NCBI RefSeq assembly: GCF_015999245.1
Contig: NZ_JAEAMR010000022.1
Span: 285,815-337,602 of the forward strand
DNA length: 51,788 nucleotides
Reading direction: 5' to 3'
From: Streptomyces sp. AV19
Lineage (GTDB): Bacteria > Actinomycetota > Actinomycetes > Streptomycetales > Streptomycetaceae
The translations under genes were made by a program, and so were the position numbers. Below, in pieces: positions 32,433-39,496 of this stretch; positions within the stretch are counted from its first letter, which is position 1; the number at the start of each line of letters is the position of its first letter. The notes below the pieces were generated by a model. It was not told where the DNA came from. It saw only the letters and a program-made list of their open reading frames with translations, and ran no database searches.

Positions 32433-34162
32433 AGCCCGCCGCCCGGATCCCCGCCATGGGCGCGGCCGTGCACATCCTCAAGGACGAGGGCGTCACCATC
32501 GCCTTCGGCTGCCCCGGTGCCGCCAACCTCCCGCTCTACCGGGCGATGGAGGCCGACGGCGGCATCGAGCACCTCGTCGTCCGCCACGAGACGGCCGCGG
32601 CGCACATGGCCGACGGCTGGGCCCGCACCAACGGCCGTGTCGGCGTGGCCCTGGCGACCTCCGGACCGGGTGCCACCAACCTCGTCACCGGCCTCTACAC
32701 CGCGCACGCCGACTCGGTGCCGATGGTCTGCCTCACCGGCCAGGCCGTCTCCGGCAAGCTGCACCAGGAGGCGTTCCAGGCCGTGGACATCGCGGCCGTC
32801 GCCGCCCCCGTCACCAAGTGGGCCGTCCAGGTCAAGGAGGCGGCGCAGATCCCCTGGACGCTCCGCGAGGCGTTCCGCACCGCGCGCGAGGGACGCCCCG
32901 GACCGGTGCTCGTCGACATCCCGCTGGACGTCGCCCGGCGCGAGATCGCCTATGACCCGGCGGCCGACGCCCGGCTGCCCGTCCGCGCCTGCCCGCCGCA
33001 CGGCCCGTCCGTCGAGGCCGCCCTCGACCTGCTGCTGGCCGCCGAACGGCCGCTGCTCCTGGCCGGCGGCGGGGTGATCCTCGCCGGCGCGGCGGACGAA
33101 CTGCGCGCCCTCGCCGAGCAGCTGGGCCTCCCGTTCCAGGTCACGCTGATGGGCAAGGGTGCGGTCGAGGACGACCACGAGCTCAACATGGGCACCACCG
33201 GCATCCAGACGTCCCAGCGGTACGCCAACGCCTCGTTCCTGGAGGCCGACTTCGTCCTCGCCGTCGGCGCCCGCTTCGGCGACCGCCACACCGGAGGGGA
33301 CCTCTCTGTCTACCGGGGCGGGCGCGTCTTCGTCCAGGTCGACGTCGAACCCACCCAGCTGGGCCGGGTGATCGAGCCGGACCTCGGGATCGTCGCGGAC
33401 GCCCGCGCCTTCCTCGCCGCCCTGCGCTCGGCGGCCGCCGCGCGCGGCGCGCGCCCGGACATCGGCCCCTGGCGCGCCCGCTGCGCCGAACTCAAGCGGA
33501 CGCTGGTGCGCCGCGAGGACTTCGACACCGTCCCCGTCAAGGCCCCCCGGATCTACCGGGAGCTCAACGGGCTGCTGGACGAGGACGCGTACGTGGTCAC
33601 CGCCATCGGCCTGTACCAGATCTGGGGCGGCCAGCACCAGAAGGCCCACCGGCCCCGCCACTACCAGGTCTGCGGCCAGGCCGGCCCGCTCGGCTGGGAA
33701 CTCCCGGCGGCCATCGGCGTCCGCAAGGCCTTGGAGGGCATGGGCCGCGCGGACACCGACGTGGTCGCGGTCGTCGGCGACTACGGCTTCCAGTACACCA
33801 TCGAGGAACTGGCCGTGGCCGCCCAGTACGACATCCCCCTCGTGCTGGTCATGCTCAACAACGAGTACCTGGGCCTGATCCGCCAGGCGTCCCTCGGCTA
33901 CGGCATGAACTACCAGGTGGACATCCACTACGACGCGACCGGCACCGACCACGTCAAGATCGTGGAGGCGTACGGCTGTTCAGCGCGGCGCGTCGTCGAA
34001 CCGGCGGACATCAGGCCCGCGCTGGAGTGGGCGCGCGAGCGCGCCGCCACCACCTCGCGCCCCGCCCTCGTCGAGATCATGATCGAGCGCGAGGCCAACA
34101 CCCCGCACGGGCCGGACATCGACGCCGTCCGCGAGTTCGAGGCTCCGCCCGTGGTCGCCTAG
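32429..34162 (+). CDS. gcl: Glyoxylate carboligase (tartronate-semialdehyde synthase)
   Basis: 577 aa from GTG 32429, overlapping the glxR stop. ThDP enzyme with three domains: PYR (FGCPGAANLPLYRAM; SGPGATNLVTGLYTAHADSVPMVCLTGQ), central (AVGARFGDRHTGGDLSVYRGG; VDVEPTQLGRVIEPDLGIVADA) and PP (CGQAGPLGWELPAAIGV; VVGDYGFQYTIEELAVAAQYDIPLVLVMLNNEYLGLIRQA). The GRVFVQVDVEPTQLGRV and NNEYLGLIRQA stretches are characteristic of Gcl. Joins two glyoxylates with loss of CO2. Unusually, VRHETAAAHMADGW has Glu54 where E. coli Gcl has Val51 (see finding); acetolactate-synthase-like activity is therefore an alternative. Confidence 0.88.
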   Translation: MKPAARIPAMGAAVHILKDEGVTIAFGCPGAANLPLYRAMEADGGIEHLVVRHETAAAHMADGWARTNGRVGVALATSGPGATNLVTGLYTAHADSVPMVCLTGQAVSGKLHQEAFQAVDIAAVAAPVTKWAVQVKEAAQIPWTLREAFRTAREGRPGPVLVDIPLDVARREIAYDPAADARLPVRACPPHGPSVEAALDLLLAAERPLLLAGGGVILAGAADELRALAEQLGLPFQVTLMGKGAVEDDHELNMGTTGIQTSQRYANASFLEADFVLAVGARFGDRHTGGDLSVYRGGRVFVQVDVEPTQLGRVIEPDLGIVADARAFLAALRSAAAARGARPDIGPWRARCAELKRTLVRREDFDTVPVKAPRIYRELNGLLDEDAYVVTAIGLYQIWGGQHQKAHRPRHYQVCGQAGPLGWELPAAIGVRKALEGMGRADTDVVAVVGDYGFQYTIEELAVAAQYDIPLVLVMLNNEYLGLIRQASLGYGMNYQVDIHYDATGTDHVKIVEAYGCSARRVVEPADIRPALEWARERAATTSRPALVEIMIEREANTPHGPDIDAVREFEAPPVVA

Positions 34163-34164
34163 AC

Positions 34165-34221
34165 GTCCGGACGGCGGCGCCCGCACCTGCCGCGCACGCG
34201 CCGCGGAGCCGCCGTCCGGAC
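34165..34221 (+). terminator. Terminator of the hyi-glxR-gcl operon
   Basis: GTCCGGACGGCGGC (34165-34178) and GCCGCCGTCCGGAC (34208-34221) form a perfect 14-bp stem two bases after the gcl stop. Confidence 0.85.
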
Positions 34222-34317
34222 TCCCCCTTCGGCCATTCGCGCCCCCGACGGCGTCCGCATCATGGACTATGGAGTGCCCCGGTCCTACGGACTTGTTCGC
34301 TTTCGCTGGAGCCGACC

Positions 34318-35010
34318 ATGGCCAAGAGCGTGCCGGTGCCCTGCCCGACGTGCGGCAAGGAGCACCCGTTCACTCCCCCCACCTACCCCTGCGCCTGTGG
34401 CGCGCCCCTGACCCTGCCCGTTCCGCCGGGCGCCGCCCCGCAGTTGCTCGCCCACCGCACCTGGCAGGAGAGCTGGGTCGCGGTCCGCTGCGCGGGCTGC
34501 GGACGCCAGGGCCAGTGGCCCAGGCCGGAGTTCGACTGCGCCTGCGGCGCCGTCCTCCAACTGCCCGTCGAGAACCCGCCGGCGGCGGACGACGAGACGC
34601 GCCCCGCCGTCCGCCGCGCCACCCGCGCCGCCTTCCGCCCGGTCACGATCCGCACCGAGCGCGACGCGGTCACCGCCGCCCAGCGCTATCTGCGCTGGCT
34701 CGGCTACACGCATGTGCAGCGCCCGGCACACCGTGCCGCCGCCGGCGGCGGTCTCGTCGACCTGGCGGCGAACGGCCTCGTCGTCCGGGTGGACCCGACA
34801 ACCCTGCCCACGACCGTGCGCGACATCGAGTGCCTCTGGCTGTACGCCCTGACCGACGACTCCACCGGCGTGTGCTTCTCCCTGGCCGGCTACACGACCG
34901 AGGCCCGGGCCCAGGCGGACGCCCTCGGTCTGCCCCTGTTCGTCATGGACCTCACCGGTGCGCCGCGGGCGCTCAACTCCTGCGCCGAGGAACTGGTCCG
35001 CAGACGGTGA
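34318..35010 (+). CDS. Zinc-ribbon protein with restriction-endonuclease-like C-terminus
   Basis: 230 aa. The N-terminus has paired ribbons: CPTCGKEHPF with CACGAPL, then CAGCGRQGQW with CACGAVL. Residues about 115-228 show GYTHVQRPAHRAAAGGGLVDLAANGLVVRVDPTTLPTTVRDIECLWLYALTDDSTGVCFSLAGYTTEARAQADALGLPLFVMDLTGAPRALN. The order (GG.VDL.A, V.V.P, E..WLYA, FS..GYT.EA..QA...GL.LF..DL.G) resembles the Mrr/restriction-like nuclease fold, although the catalytic Lys is not evident. It may be a degenerate or DNA-binding member. No partner gene is adjacent. Confidence 0.65.
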   Translation: MAKSVPVPCPTCGKEHPFTPPTYPCACGAPLTLPVPPGAAPQLLAHRTWQESWVAVRCAGCGRQGQWPRPEFDCACGAVLQLPVENPPAADDETRPAVRRATRAAFRPVTIRTERDAVTAAQRYLRWLGYTHVQRPAHRAAAGGGLVDLAANGLVVRVDPTTLPTTVRDIECLWLYALTDDSTGVCFSLAGYTTEARAQADALGLPLFVMDLTGAPRALNSCAEELVRRR

Positions 35011-35041
35011 ACCGTCCCTTTTCCGGGCTGCGTCGCCCTTC

Positions 35042-35287
35042 TCAGCTGCGTTGCTCCGCGACCTTCGACAGGGCGATCACGCTCGCCACGGTCTCGGCCG
35101 CCTCCAGCTTCCACGCCTCCAGGGCGTCCATGCCGGAGTTGACCACGTCGTCGAAGAATCCTGTCCGTCCGGCTGCGGGTTCCCCGTCCGCCGACCGCGC
35201 GGACTCCTGCGCGGACGTGGCGGACGGCTTGGAGAGCACGCCCAGGAAAGCGGCGGCTCGGAGGGTCATTACGGCGACGGTGCGCAT
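35042..35287 (-). CDS. Small hypothetical protein
   Basis: 81 aa, ATG 35287 preceded by AGAGGT. The N-terminus MRTVAVMTLRAAAFLGVLSKPSATSAQ is weakly signal-like without a clear cleavage site. The remainder is helical (TGFFDDVVNSGMDALEAWKLEAAETVASVIALSKVAEQ). Codon bias is acceptable but there is no recognised family. It could be a surface- or phage-tail-type small protein; none is supported. The 254-bp gap downstream to the TetR stop shows nothing assignable. Confidence 0.5.
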   Translation of the reverse strand: MRTVAVMTLRAAAFLGVLSKPSATSAQESARSADGEPAAGRTGFFDDVVNSGMDALEAWKLEAAETVASVIALSKVAEQRS

Positions 35288-35541
35288 GAAGTACCTCTAA
35301 TCCGCTCATCGGCTGAGACACATCACGACTTGCCCTGGGCACTCTCGCGACATGCCCTGTGTCACTCGGTGTCACTCGCACGAGGACGACACGCAGATAC
35401 GAAAACGTTTCCCCGTCAATGAGTTCGGGGACCCCACCCAGGCACTTGCTTCACGGTGAGCATCCCCGGCCCCCGGGGCGGGCAAAACGATCCGCTCGAC
35501 ACTTCACTCAACTGAGGTAATTACCGGACAGGTTGGGTATT

Positions 35542-36168
35542 TCACCGTCCGCCGCCCGCCAACTCCTCCAAGTGCGTCACCAGCACCTCCTCGCACCGAG
35601 CCGGGCCGAGGACGTCCGGATGCACCACGGCCGCCTGCCCGAGACCGTCCAGCAGTGCGGCCAGCCGTTCGACCTCGACGCCGAGGTCGCGGCCGTGCGG
35701 CAGCGTACCGGACTCGTCGAGCCGGACGAGGACGCGGCGCAGAAGCCGCCGCGTACCGACGGCGGTCTGCCTCGCGATCTCCGCGAACGCCGGATCGGTG
35801 CGCGCGGCGAGGGTGAACTCCAGAAAGACGACGACCTCCGCGCGTCGGCGCCCGTCGAGCGGCAGCAGCTCCGACAGCAGCCCGGCCACCAGCCGCAGCC
35901 GCTCCGCGCGAGCGTACGCGCCCAGGTCCCCGATTTCCTCCACGCCGCACAGCAGCCGCCTGGTGACCCGGTCGAGCATCGCCCGCATCACAAACTCCAT
36001 CAACTCCCGCTGCCCCGCGAAGTAGTGGCGCACCGATCCGATATTGAGCCCCGCTTCGCCGGCGACGGCGCGGAGGGAGGCGCGCTGGAGGCCGTCGCGT
36101 ACGACGACGCGGAACAGGGCGTCGACGACGTCGCGGCGACGGGCTTCGGGGTCCACGATTTTCGGCAT
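35542..36168 (-). CDS. TetR family regulator
   Basis: 208 aa. N-terminal HTH: RRRDVVDALFRVVVRDGLQRASLRAVAGEAGLNIGSVRHYFAGQRELMEFVMRAML (about 10-65). The ligand domain has VVFLEFTLAARTDPAFAEIARQTAVGTRRLLRRVL and a C-terminal LAALLDGLGQAAVVHPDVL. It is divergent from a small membrane-protein gene and separated from it by 70 bp holding two matching palindromes, so autoregulation and repression of that gene are likely. Confidence 0.92.
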   Translation of the reverse strand: MPKIVDPEARRRDVVDALFRVVVRDGLQRASLRAVAGEAGLNIGSVRHYFAGQRELMEFVMRAMLDRVTRRLLCGVEEIGDLGAYARAERLRLVAGLLSELLPLDGRRRAEVVVFLEFTLAARTDPAFAEIARQTAVGTRRLLRRVLVRLDESGTLPHGRDLGVEVERLAALLDGLGQAAVVHPDVLGPARCEEVLVTHLEELAGGGR

Positions 36169-36178
36169 GGAGTTTTTC

Positions 36179-36220
36179 TATCACGGGCGTGATAAATTCT
36201 TTCGTATCACGCATGTGATA
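36179..36220. promoter_or_regulatory. Two TetR operators in the divergent promoter
   Basis: TATCACG-GG-CGTGATA (36179-36194) and TATCAC-GCAT-GTGATA (36205-36220), both 16 bp with the same outer arms, start 26 bp apart. They fill the gap between the divergent TetR and membrane-protein genes. Confidence 0.85.
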
Positions 36221-36238
36221 AATAGAAGGGGGCTCCCC

Positions 36239-36445
36239 GTGGAGCGGTTCCTCGACCTCATACTCATCAGGTACGGCCTGGTGGCGGGCGGCCTGGCCGT
36301 CCTCGCCCTGGTGGTCTTCGTCATCGCCCTGCTCCTCAAGCGCCGCGGCAGCCTCACTCGGGCCCGGCGCTACGGCGACCCCGCCACGCAGGCGCTCCTC
36401 CGCGCAGCGGTCCGGCGGTTGGAGGGCCGGGGCGACCGGCGGTGA
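36239..36445 (+). CDS. Small membrane protein under TetR control
   Basis: 68 aa from GTG 36239 with GAAGGGGG upstream. One long membrane helix (LIRYGLVAGGLAVLALVVFVIALLLKRRG, about 8-36) is followed by a basic cytosolic tail (SLTRARRYGDPATQALLRAAVRRLEGRG). It is the only gene that the two operators could control on this side. Function unknown; perhaps a stress peptide or an accessory of an unlinked transporter. Confidence 0.8.
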   Translation: MERFLDLILIRYGLVAGGLAVLALVVFVIALLLKRRGSLTRARRYGDPATQALLRAAVRRLEGRGDRR

Positions 36446-36665
36446 TGGGCGCTTGCCGGTGGGTCACCCTCTCAAAGTCTCAGGCCCGGGGACAGCTTCG
36501 CCCTTGGCCGATCGCCTCGTGGCGGTCCAAGGAATTGCGATCAACGCGGACTGTGCGGAAGGCTTCACGGACCTGTGGCGCCCTGAGCCGGGATCGCCAA
36601 CCCGGGACGCGGACAGCCCCATAGGCTCACTGCAAGAGCGCATAACCCGAGAGGTGGACCAATCG

Positions 36666-37010
36666 GTGACCATGGAACCCATCGGCAGCCCGCGCGTCCC
36701 GCCGATGCCCGAGCGCACGCCCAAGGCTCTCCGGGCTGCCATCTCCCAGCACACACCCGACCTGCTGCCCGACTTCGACGCGCACTGGAAGAAGTACATC
36801 GCCGACGCCTACGACCTCGCGCCGGTGCCGGCCTTCATGATGCGCTGGTGGGTGGAGTTCGCCATCGCCCGGAACCCCGAGCTCGACGCGCACCTCCACG
36901 ACCTGGAGACCCGGGCCGGCGCTGCGACGACCAACGCCGAGGCCCAGGAACTGCTGGAAGAAGCGGCCCGCATCCGGCACGCCCTGCGAAGCCTGGAGCC
37001 CGGCGAGTGA
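36666..37010 (+). CDS. DUF6247-type protein, probable antitoxin
   Basis: 114 aa from GTG 36666 (GAGAGGTGG upstream); ATG 36672 is possible. IGSPRVPPMPERTPKALRAAISQHTPDLLPDFDAHWKKYIADAYDLAPVPAFMMRWWVEFAIARNPELDAHLHDLETRAGAATTNAEAQELLEEAARIRHALRSLE fits DUF6247: the N-terminal MPERTPxALRAAI..H.P..LP.F and a long helical end. The stop overlaps the start of a RelE-like partner. In known toxin-antitoxin pairs such order and overlap are typical, with the first gene the antitoxin. The 220-bp gap before it shows only a possible -10 (CATAAC). Confidence 0.8.
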   Translation: MTMEPIGSPRVPPMPERTPKALRAAISQHTPDLLPDFDAHWKKYIADAYDLAPVPAFMMRWWVEFAIARNPELDAHLHDLETRAGAATTNAEAQELLEEAARIRHALRSLEPGE

Positions 37011-37306
37011 GCGACGACATCATGGGGCCGCCCTGGAAGATCGACTGGCGGACGGATGCCGGGGCATATCGCGACTCACTGCCGAAGGACGTCCGGGAAA
37101 CGCTCGTAGAAGCCTTGGTGGACGTCAACACCGCCCCGGACCCGTACCGGCCCGGTCCCGACATCCCGGTGGAGCCGGAACGCTCCACCCGGTTCCGAGG
37201 CCCGCACATCTTCTACTTCGACAGCGGCCGTGGATGGGCCCGGTTCACCTTCGTCCGGCGCTCCGAGGATCCCCAGATCGTCATCGAAGAGCTGTTCTGG
37301 CAATGA
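37007..37306 (+). CDS. RelE/ParE-like toxin candidate
   Basis: 99 aa from GTG 37007 overlapping the DUF6247 stop. WKIDWRTDAGAYRDSLPKDVRETLVEALVDVNTAPDPYR has the helix-pair opening of RelE-fold toxins (W.I.W...A...L..LP..VRE.L..AL). FRGPHIFYFDSGRGWARFTFVRRSEDPQIVIEELFWQ supplies the late strands with basic residues (Arg near 77 and 83-84). Probable action is mRNA cleavage or other growth arrest if active. Confidence 0.75.
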   Translation: MSDDIMGPPWKIDWRTDAGAYRDSLPKDVRETLVEALVDVNTAPDPYRPGPDIPVEPERSTRFRGPHIFYFDSGRGWARFTFVRRSEDPQIVIEELFWQ

Positions 37307-37325
37307 ACCGGCATGGGCACAGGCC

Positions 37326-37347
37326 CTCCCCCCACCGCCGGGGGGAG
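37326..37347 (+). terminator. Stem-loop after the toxin-antitoxin pair
   Basis: CTCCCCCC-ACCGCC-GGGGGGAG, a perfect 8-bp stem 19 bp after the stop. Confidence 0.65.
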
Positions 37348-37532
37348 CGACTCGCCGCCCCTCCCTATGCCTCCCGCCCGCCCACGCGGCCCGCGTGGAC
37401 CACCTCACCCCCGTGGAGGCGGTCCACGACGGACCCGCGCACACGCGAGAGCCGGCCGTTGCTCCGGGACGGCGGCGCTCGCATCCCGATTGCGGGATGG
37501 CCACGACGTTAGTCAGGCCCTCGGAGGCAGTA

Positions 37533-37549
37533 TTGGAAAAATGTAGGAT
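37533..37549 (+). promoter_or_regulatory. Conserved promoter element of the first AraC paralogue
   Basis: TTGGAAAAATGTAGGAT. Fifteen of 17 positions match 41639-41655 upstream of the second paralogue (TTGGGGAAATGTAGGAT). TAGGAT is a good -10. The block TTGG..AAATG is conserved but is too close to be a -35, so it may be a regulator site. Confidence 0.5.
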
Positions 37550-37605
37550 CTGCGGCACGAGCCCTCGTGTTCCGGTGTTGTTCTGTGCTCCGAAGGGAGT
37601 GCGGT

Positions 37606-38529
37606 GTGGTCGACCAGACAGCTGTGCTCAGCACCCCCGTGCCCGGATCCGCCGAACTCGCCTACCGCGCCCCTCATCCCCGCCTCGCCGGACTTGTGCT
37701 CACGTACACGGGCGAGGACCGGTCACCCGCGCAGCCACTGCTGCGACGGGTGATGGCGCTGGCGACCGTGGTCCTCGTGATCGACTTCGAGCCGCCGATC
37801 CGGCAGGTGGTCACCGACATCCGCCCACCGGCACGGCAGCACCCGACGGCCTCCCTGGTCTCCGGGCTGAGCGACCGCCCGATGCTGATCGAGCAGACCG
37901 GGCGGGCCTACGGCATGACGGTGCAGCTGACTCCGCCGGGCGCCCGCGCATTGTTCGGACTTCCACTGAACGAGATCACGAACACGACCCTCGGTCTCGA
38001 CGATCTGTTGGGCGTCAGCGCCCGGCGGCTGACCTGCCGGCTCGCCGAAGCCCCCGACTGGCCTTCGAGGTTCCGGCTGCTGGACAGCTACCTGATCGCC
38101 CGGATCGGCGCCGGACCCGAACTGGCGGCACCGGTCCGGCGGGCCTGGCAACGGCTGACGGCCCTGTCGGGTGACGTGCGGATCGGCACGCTGGCGGACG
38201 AAGTGGGCTGGTCCCGGCAGCACTTGAACGCCCGGTTCCACCAGGAGATCGGACTGCCGCCCAAGACCGTGGGCCGCATCGCACGGTTGCAGAAGACCTT
38301 GTCCTTCATGGGCGACGCCGGGCGGTTCTCCTGGGCCGACGCCGCCGCGGCCTGTGGCTTCACCGACCAGCCGCACCTCAACCGCGACTTCCGGATGCTC
38401 GCCGGCTGCACCCCGACCGATCTCCGCACCCTCATGACCGACTGGTCCGGCCTGCTGACGGGCAATCCGCTCATGACCCATCGGCCACTGCTCCGTCGCA
38501 TAACGGATGGAATGTCCGGGCCGCTTTGA
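37606..38529 (+). CDS. AraC family regulator (first paralogue)
   Basis: 307 aa from GTG 37606 (GAAGGGAG upstream). The N-terminal sensing domain contains ELAYRAPHPRLAGLVLTYTGEDRS and AYGMTVQLTPPGARALFGLPLNEITN. Two C-terminal HTH motifs follow: RIGTLADEVGWSRQHLNARFHQEIGLPPKTVGRIARLQKTL (about 198-238) and SWADAAAACGFTDQPHLNRDFRMLAGCTPTDLRTLM (about 249-284). It is a close paralogue of the gene at 41663-42598. A PPOX-fold gene starts 53 bp downstream and is a likely target. Confidence 0.92.
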   Translation: MVDQTAVLSTPVPGSAELAYRAPHPRLAGLVLTYTGEDRSPAQPLLRRVMALATVVLVIDFEPPIRQVVTDIRPPARQHPTASLVSGLSDRPMLIEQTGRAYGMTVQLTPPGARALFGLPLNEITNTTLGLDDLLGVSARRLTCRLAEAPDWPSRFRLLDSYLIARIGAGPELAAPVRRAWQRLTALSGDVRIGTLADEVGWSRQHLNARFHQEIGLPPKTVGRIARLQKTLSFMGDAGRFSWADAAAACGFTDQPHLNRDFRMLAGCTPTDLRTLMTDWSGLLTGNPLMTHRPLLRRITDGMSGPL

Positions 38530-38570
38530 CATTCATCGCACAAGATCCAGAACTGCCGTCGCAATCCGGC

Positions 38571-38576
38571 CATAAT
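38571..38576 (+). promoter_or_regulatory. -10 element for a leaderless PPOX transcript
   Basis: CATAAT lies six bases before the ATG at 38583, and no ribosome site is visible, so translation from a leaderless mRNA is likely. The -35 is poor. Confidence 0.4.
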
Positions 38577-38582
38577 CGATCC

Positions 38583-39176
38583 ATGGGAAAGAGCTACGAG
38601 CGAATAGACGGCAGGCTGCGCACGTTCATCGAGGCGCAGCACATCTTCTTCACCGCGACAGCGCCGCTGGACGGCGACGGCACCATCAACCTCTCACCCA
38701 AGGGCCTGAACGGCTCGTTCGCCGTGATCGACGAACTCACGGTGGCCTACCTCGACTTCGCCGGCAGCAACGCCGAGACGATCGCCCACCTGCGCGAGAA
38801 CGGCCGCATCACCTTGATGTGGTGCGCCTTCGACGGCCCGCCCAACATCGTCCGCGTGCACGGGCGCGGAGAGCCGGTCTTCCGTGACGACGCGCGCTGG
38901 GCCGGGCTGATGGCGCACTTCCCGGACATCGACCCGGCCCTGCACGGCCTGCGCGCGATCATCGTCGTCACCGCCGAGAAGATCCGCGACACCTGCGGGT
39001 ACGCCGTCCCGTTCATGACCTACGACGGGGACCGCCCGCTGCACGCGTCGCGCTTCGCGCGCGAGACGGACGACACGCTGGACGCGTACTTCCGGAAGAA
39101 GGAGCACGTCGCGACCAGCATCGACGGCCTGCCGGGGCTGCCGCTGCCCCTGCCGCCGTTGCCGCGGACCGCGTGA
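38583..39176 (+). CDS. Pyridoxamine 5'-phosphate oxidase-fold flavin protein
   Basis: 197 aa. Split beta-barrel signature: IEAQHIFFTATAPLDGDGTINLSPKGLNGSFAVIDELTVAYLDFAGSNAETIAHLRENGRITLMWCAFDGPPNIVRVHGRGEPVFRDD. The LSPKG..FAVID and GSNAETIAHLRENGRI motifs bind FMN or F420-type flavins in PPOX-like proteins. The C-terminus EKIRDTCGYAVPFMTYDGDRPLHASRFARET is typical of the longer PPOX family with a DTCGYAVP motif. Probably a reductase or detoxifying enzyme; substrate unknown. Confidence 0.88.
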   Translation: MGKSYERIDGRLRTFIEAQHIFFTATAPLDGDGTINLSPKGLNGSFAVIDELTVAYLDFAGSNAETIAHLRENGRITLMWCAFDGPPNIVRVHGRGEPVFRDDARWAGLMAHFPDIDPALHGLRAIIVVTAEKIRDTCGYAVPFMTYDGDRPLHASRFARETDDTLDAYFRKKEHVATSIDGLPGLPLPLPPLPRTA

Positions 39177-39496
39177 AGCCCGGTCCGGTCGGGCGCCCAC
39201 GCTGTCTGTGCCTGCCGGCTTCTCGCATCGGCCGGCGGGTCGGCCCGGGGGCGTAGCGTGGCACCACTTGCCAGGGGGCCCGGCAGCGGTCCACTAACCC
39301 CTCCCGCGGTGTGTGCCCCAGGATGGCATCGTCCTGCTCCGTCAATGGACGCATACCGCCCAACGGATCGTTGTCCGGAACGAGTTCCACCGCACTGCTC
39401 CTCACTCCACGGTGTTTCACCGACCGGCCAAAGGCAGTCGGCGGACACAGCCCCCGTACTCTGACAGTGACGCGCCGTCCAGAGAGGGGCAGACCC
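39177..39496. other. Non-coding gap before the XRE gene
   Basis: It contains a GCCGGC...GCCGGC stem (about 39217-39238) suited to end the PPOX transcript. It also has a CAACG-GAT-CGTTG palindrome (39361-39373) that could be an operator. No coding sequence is convincing. Confidence 0.45.
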
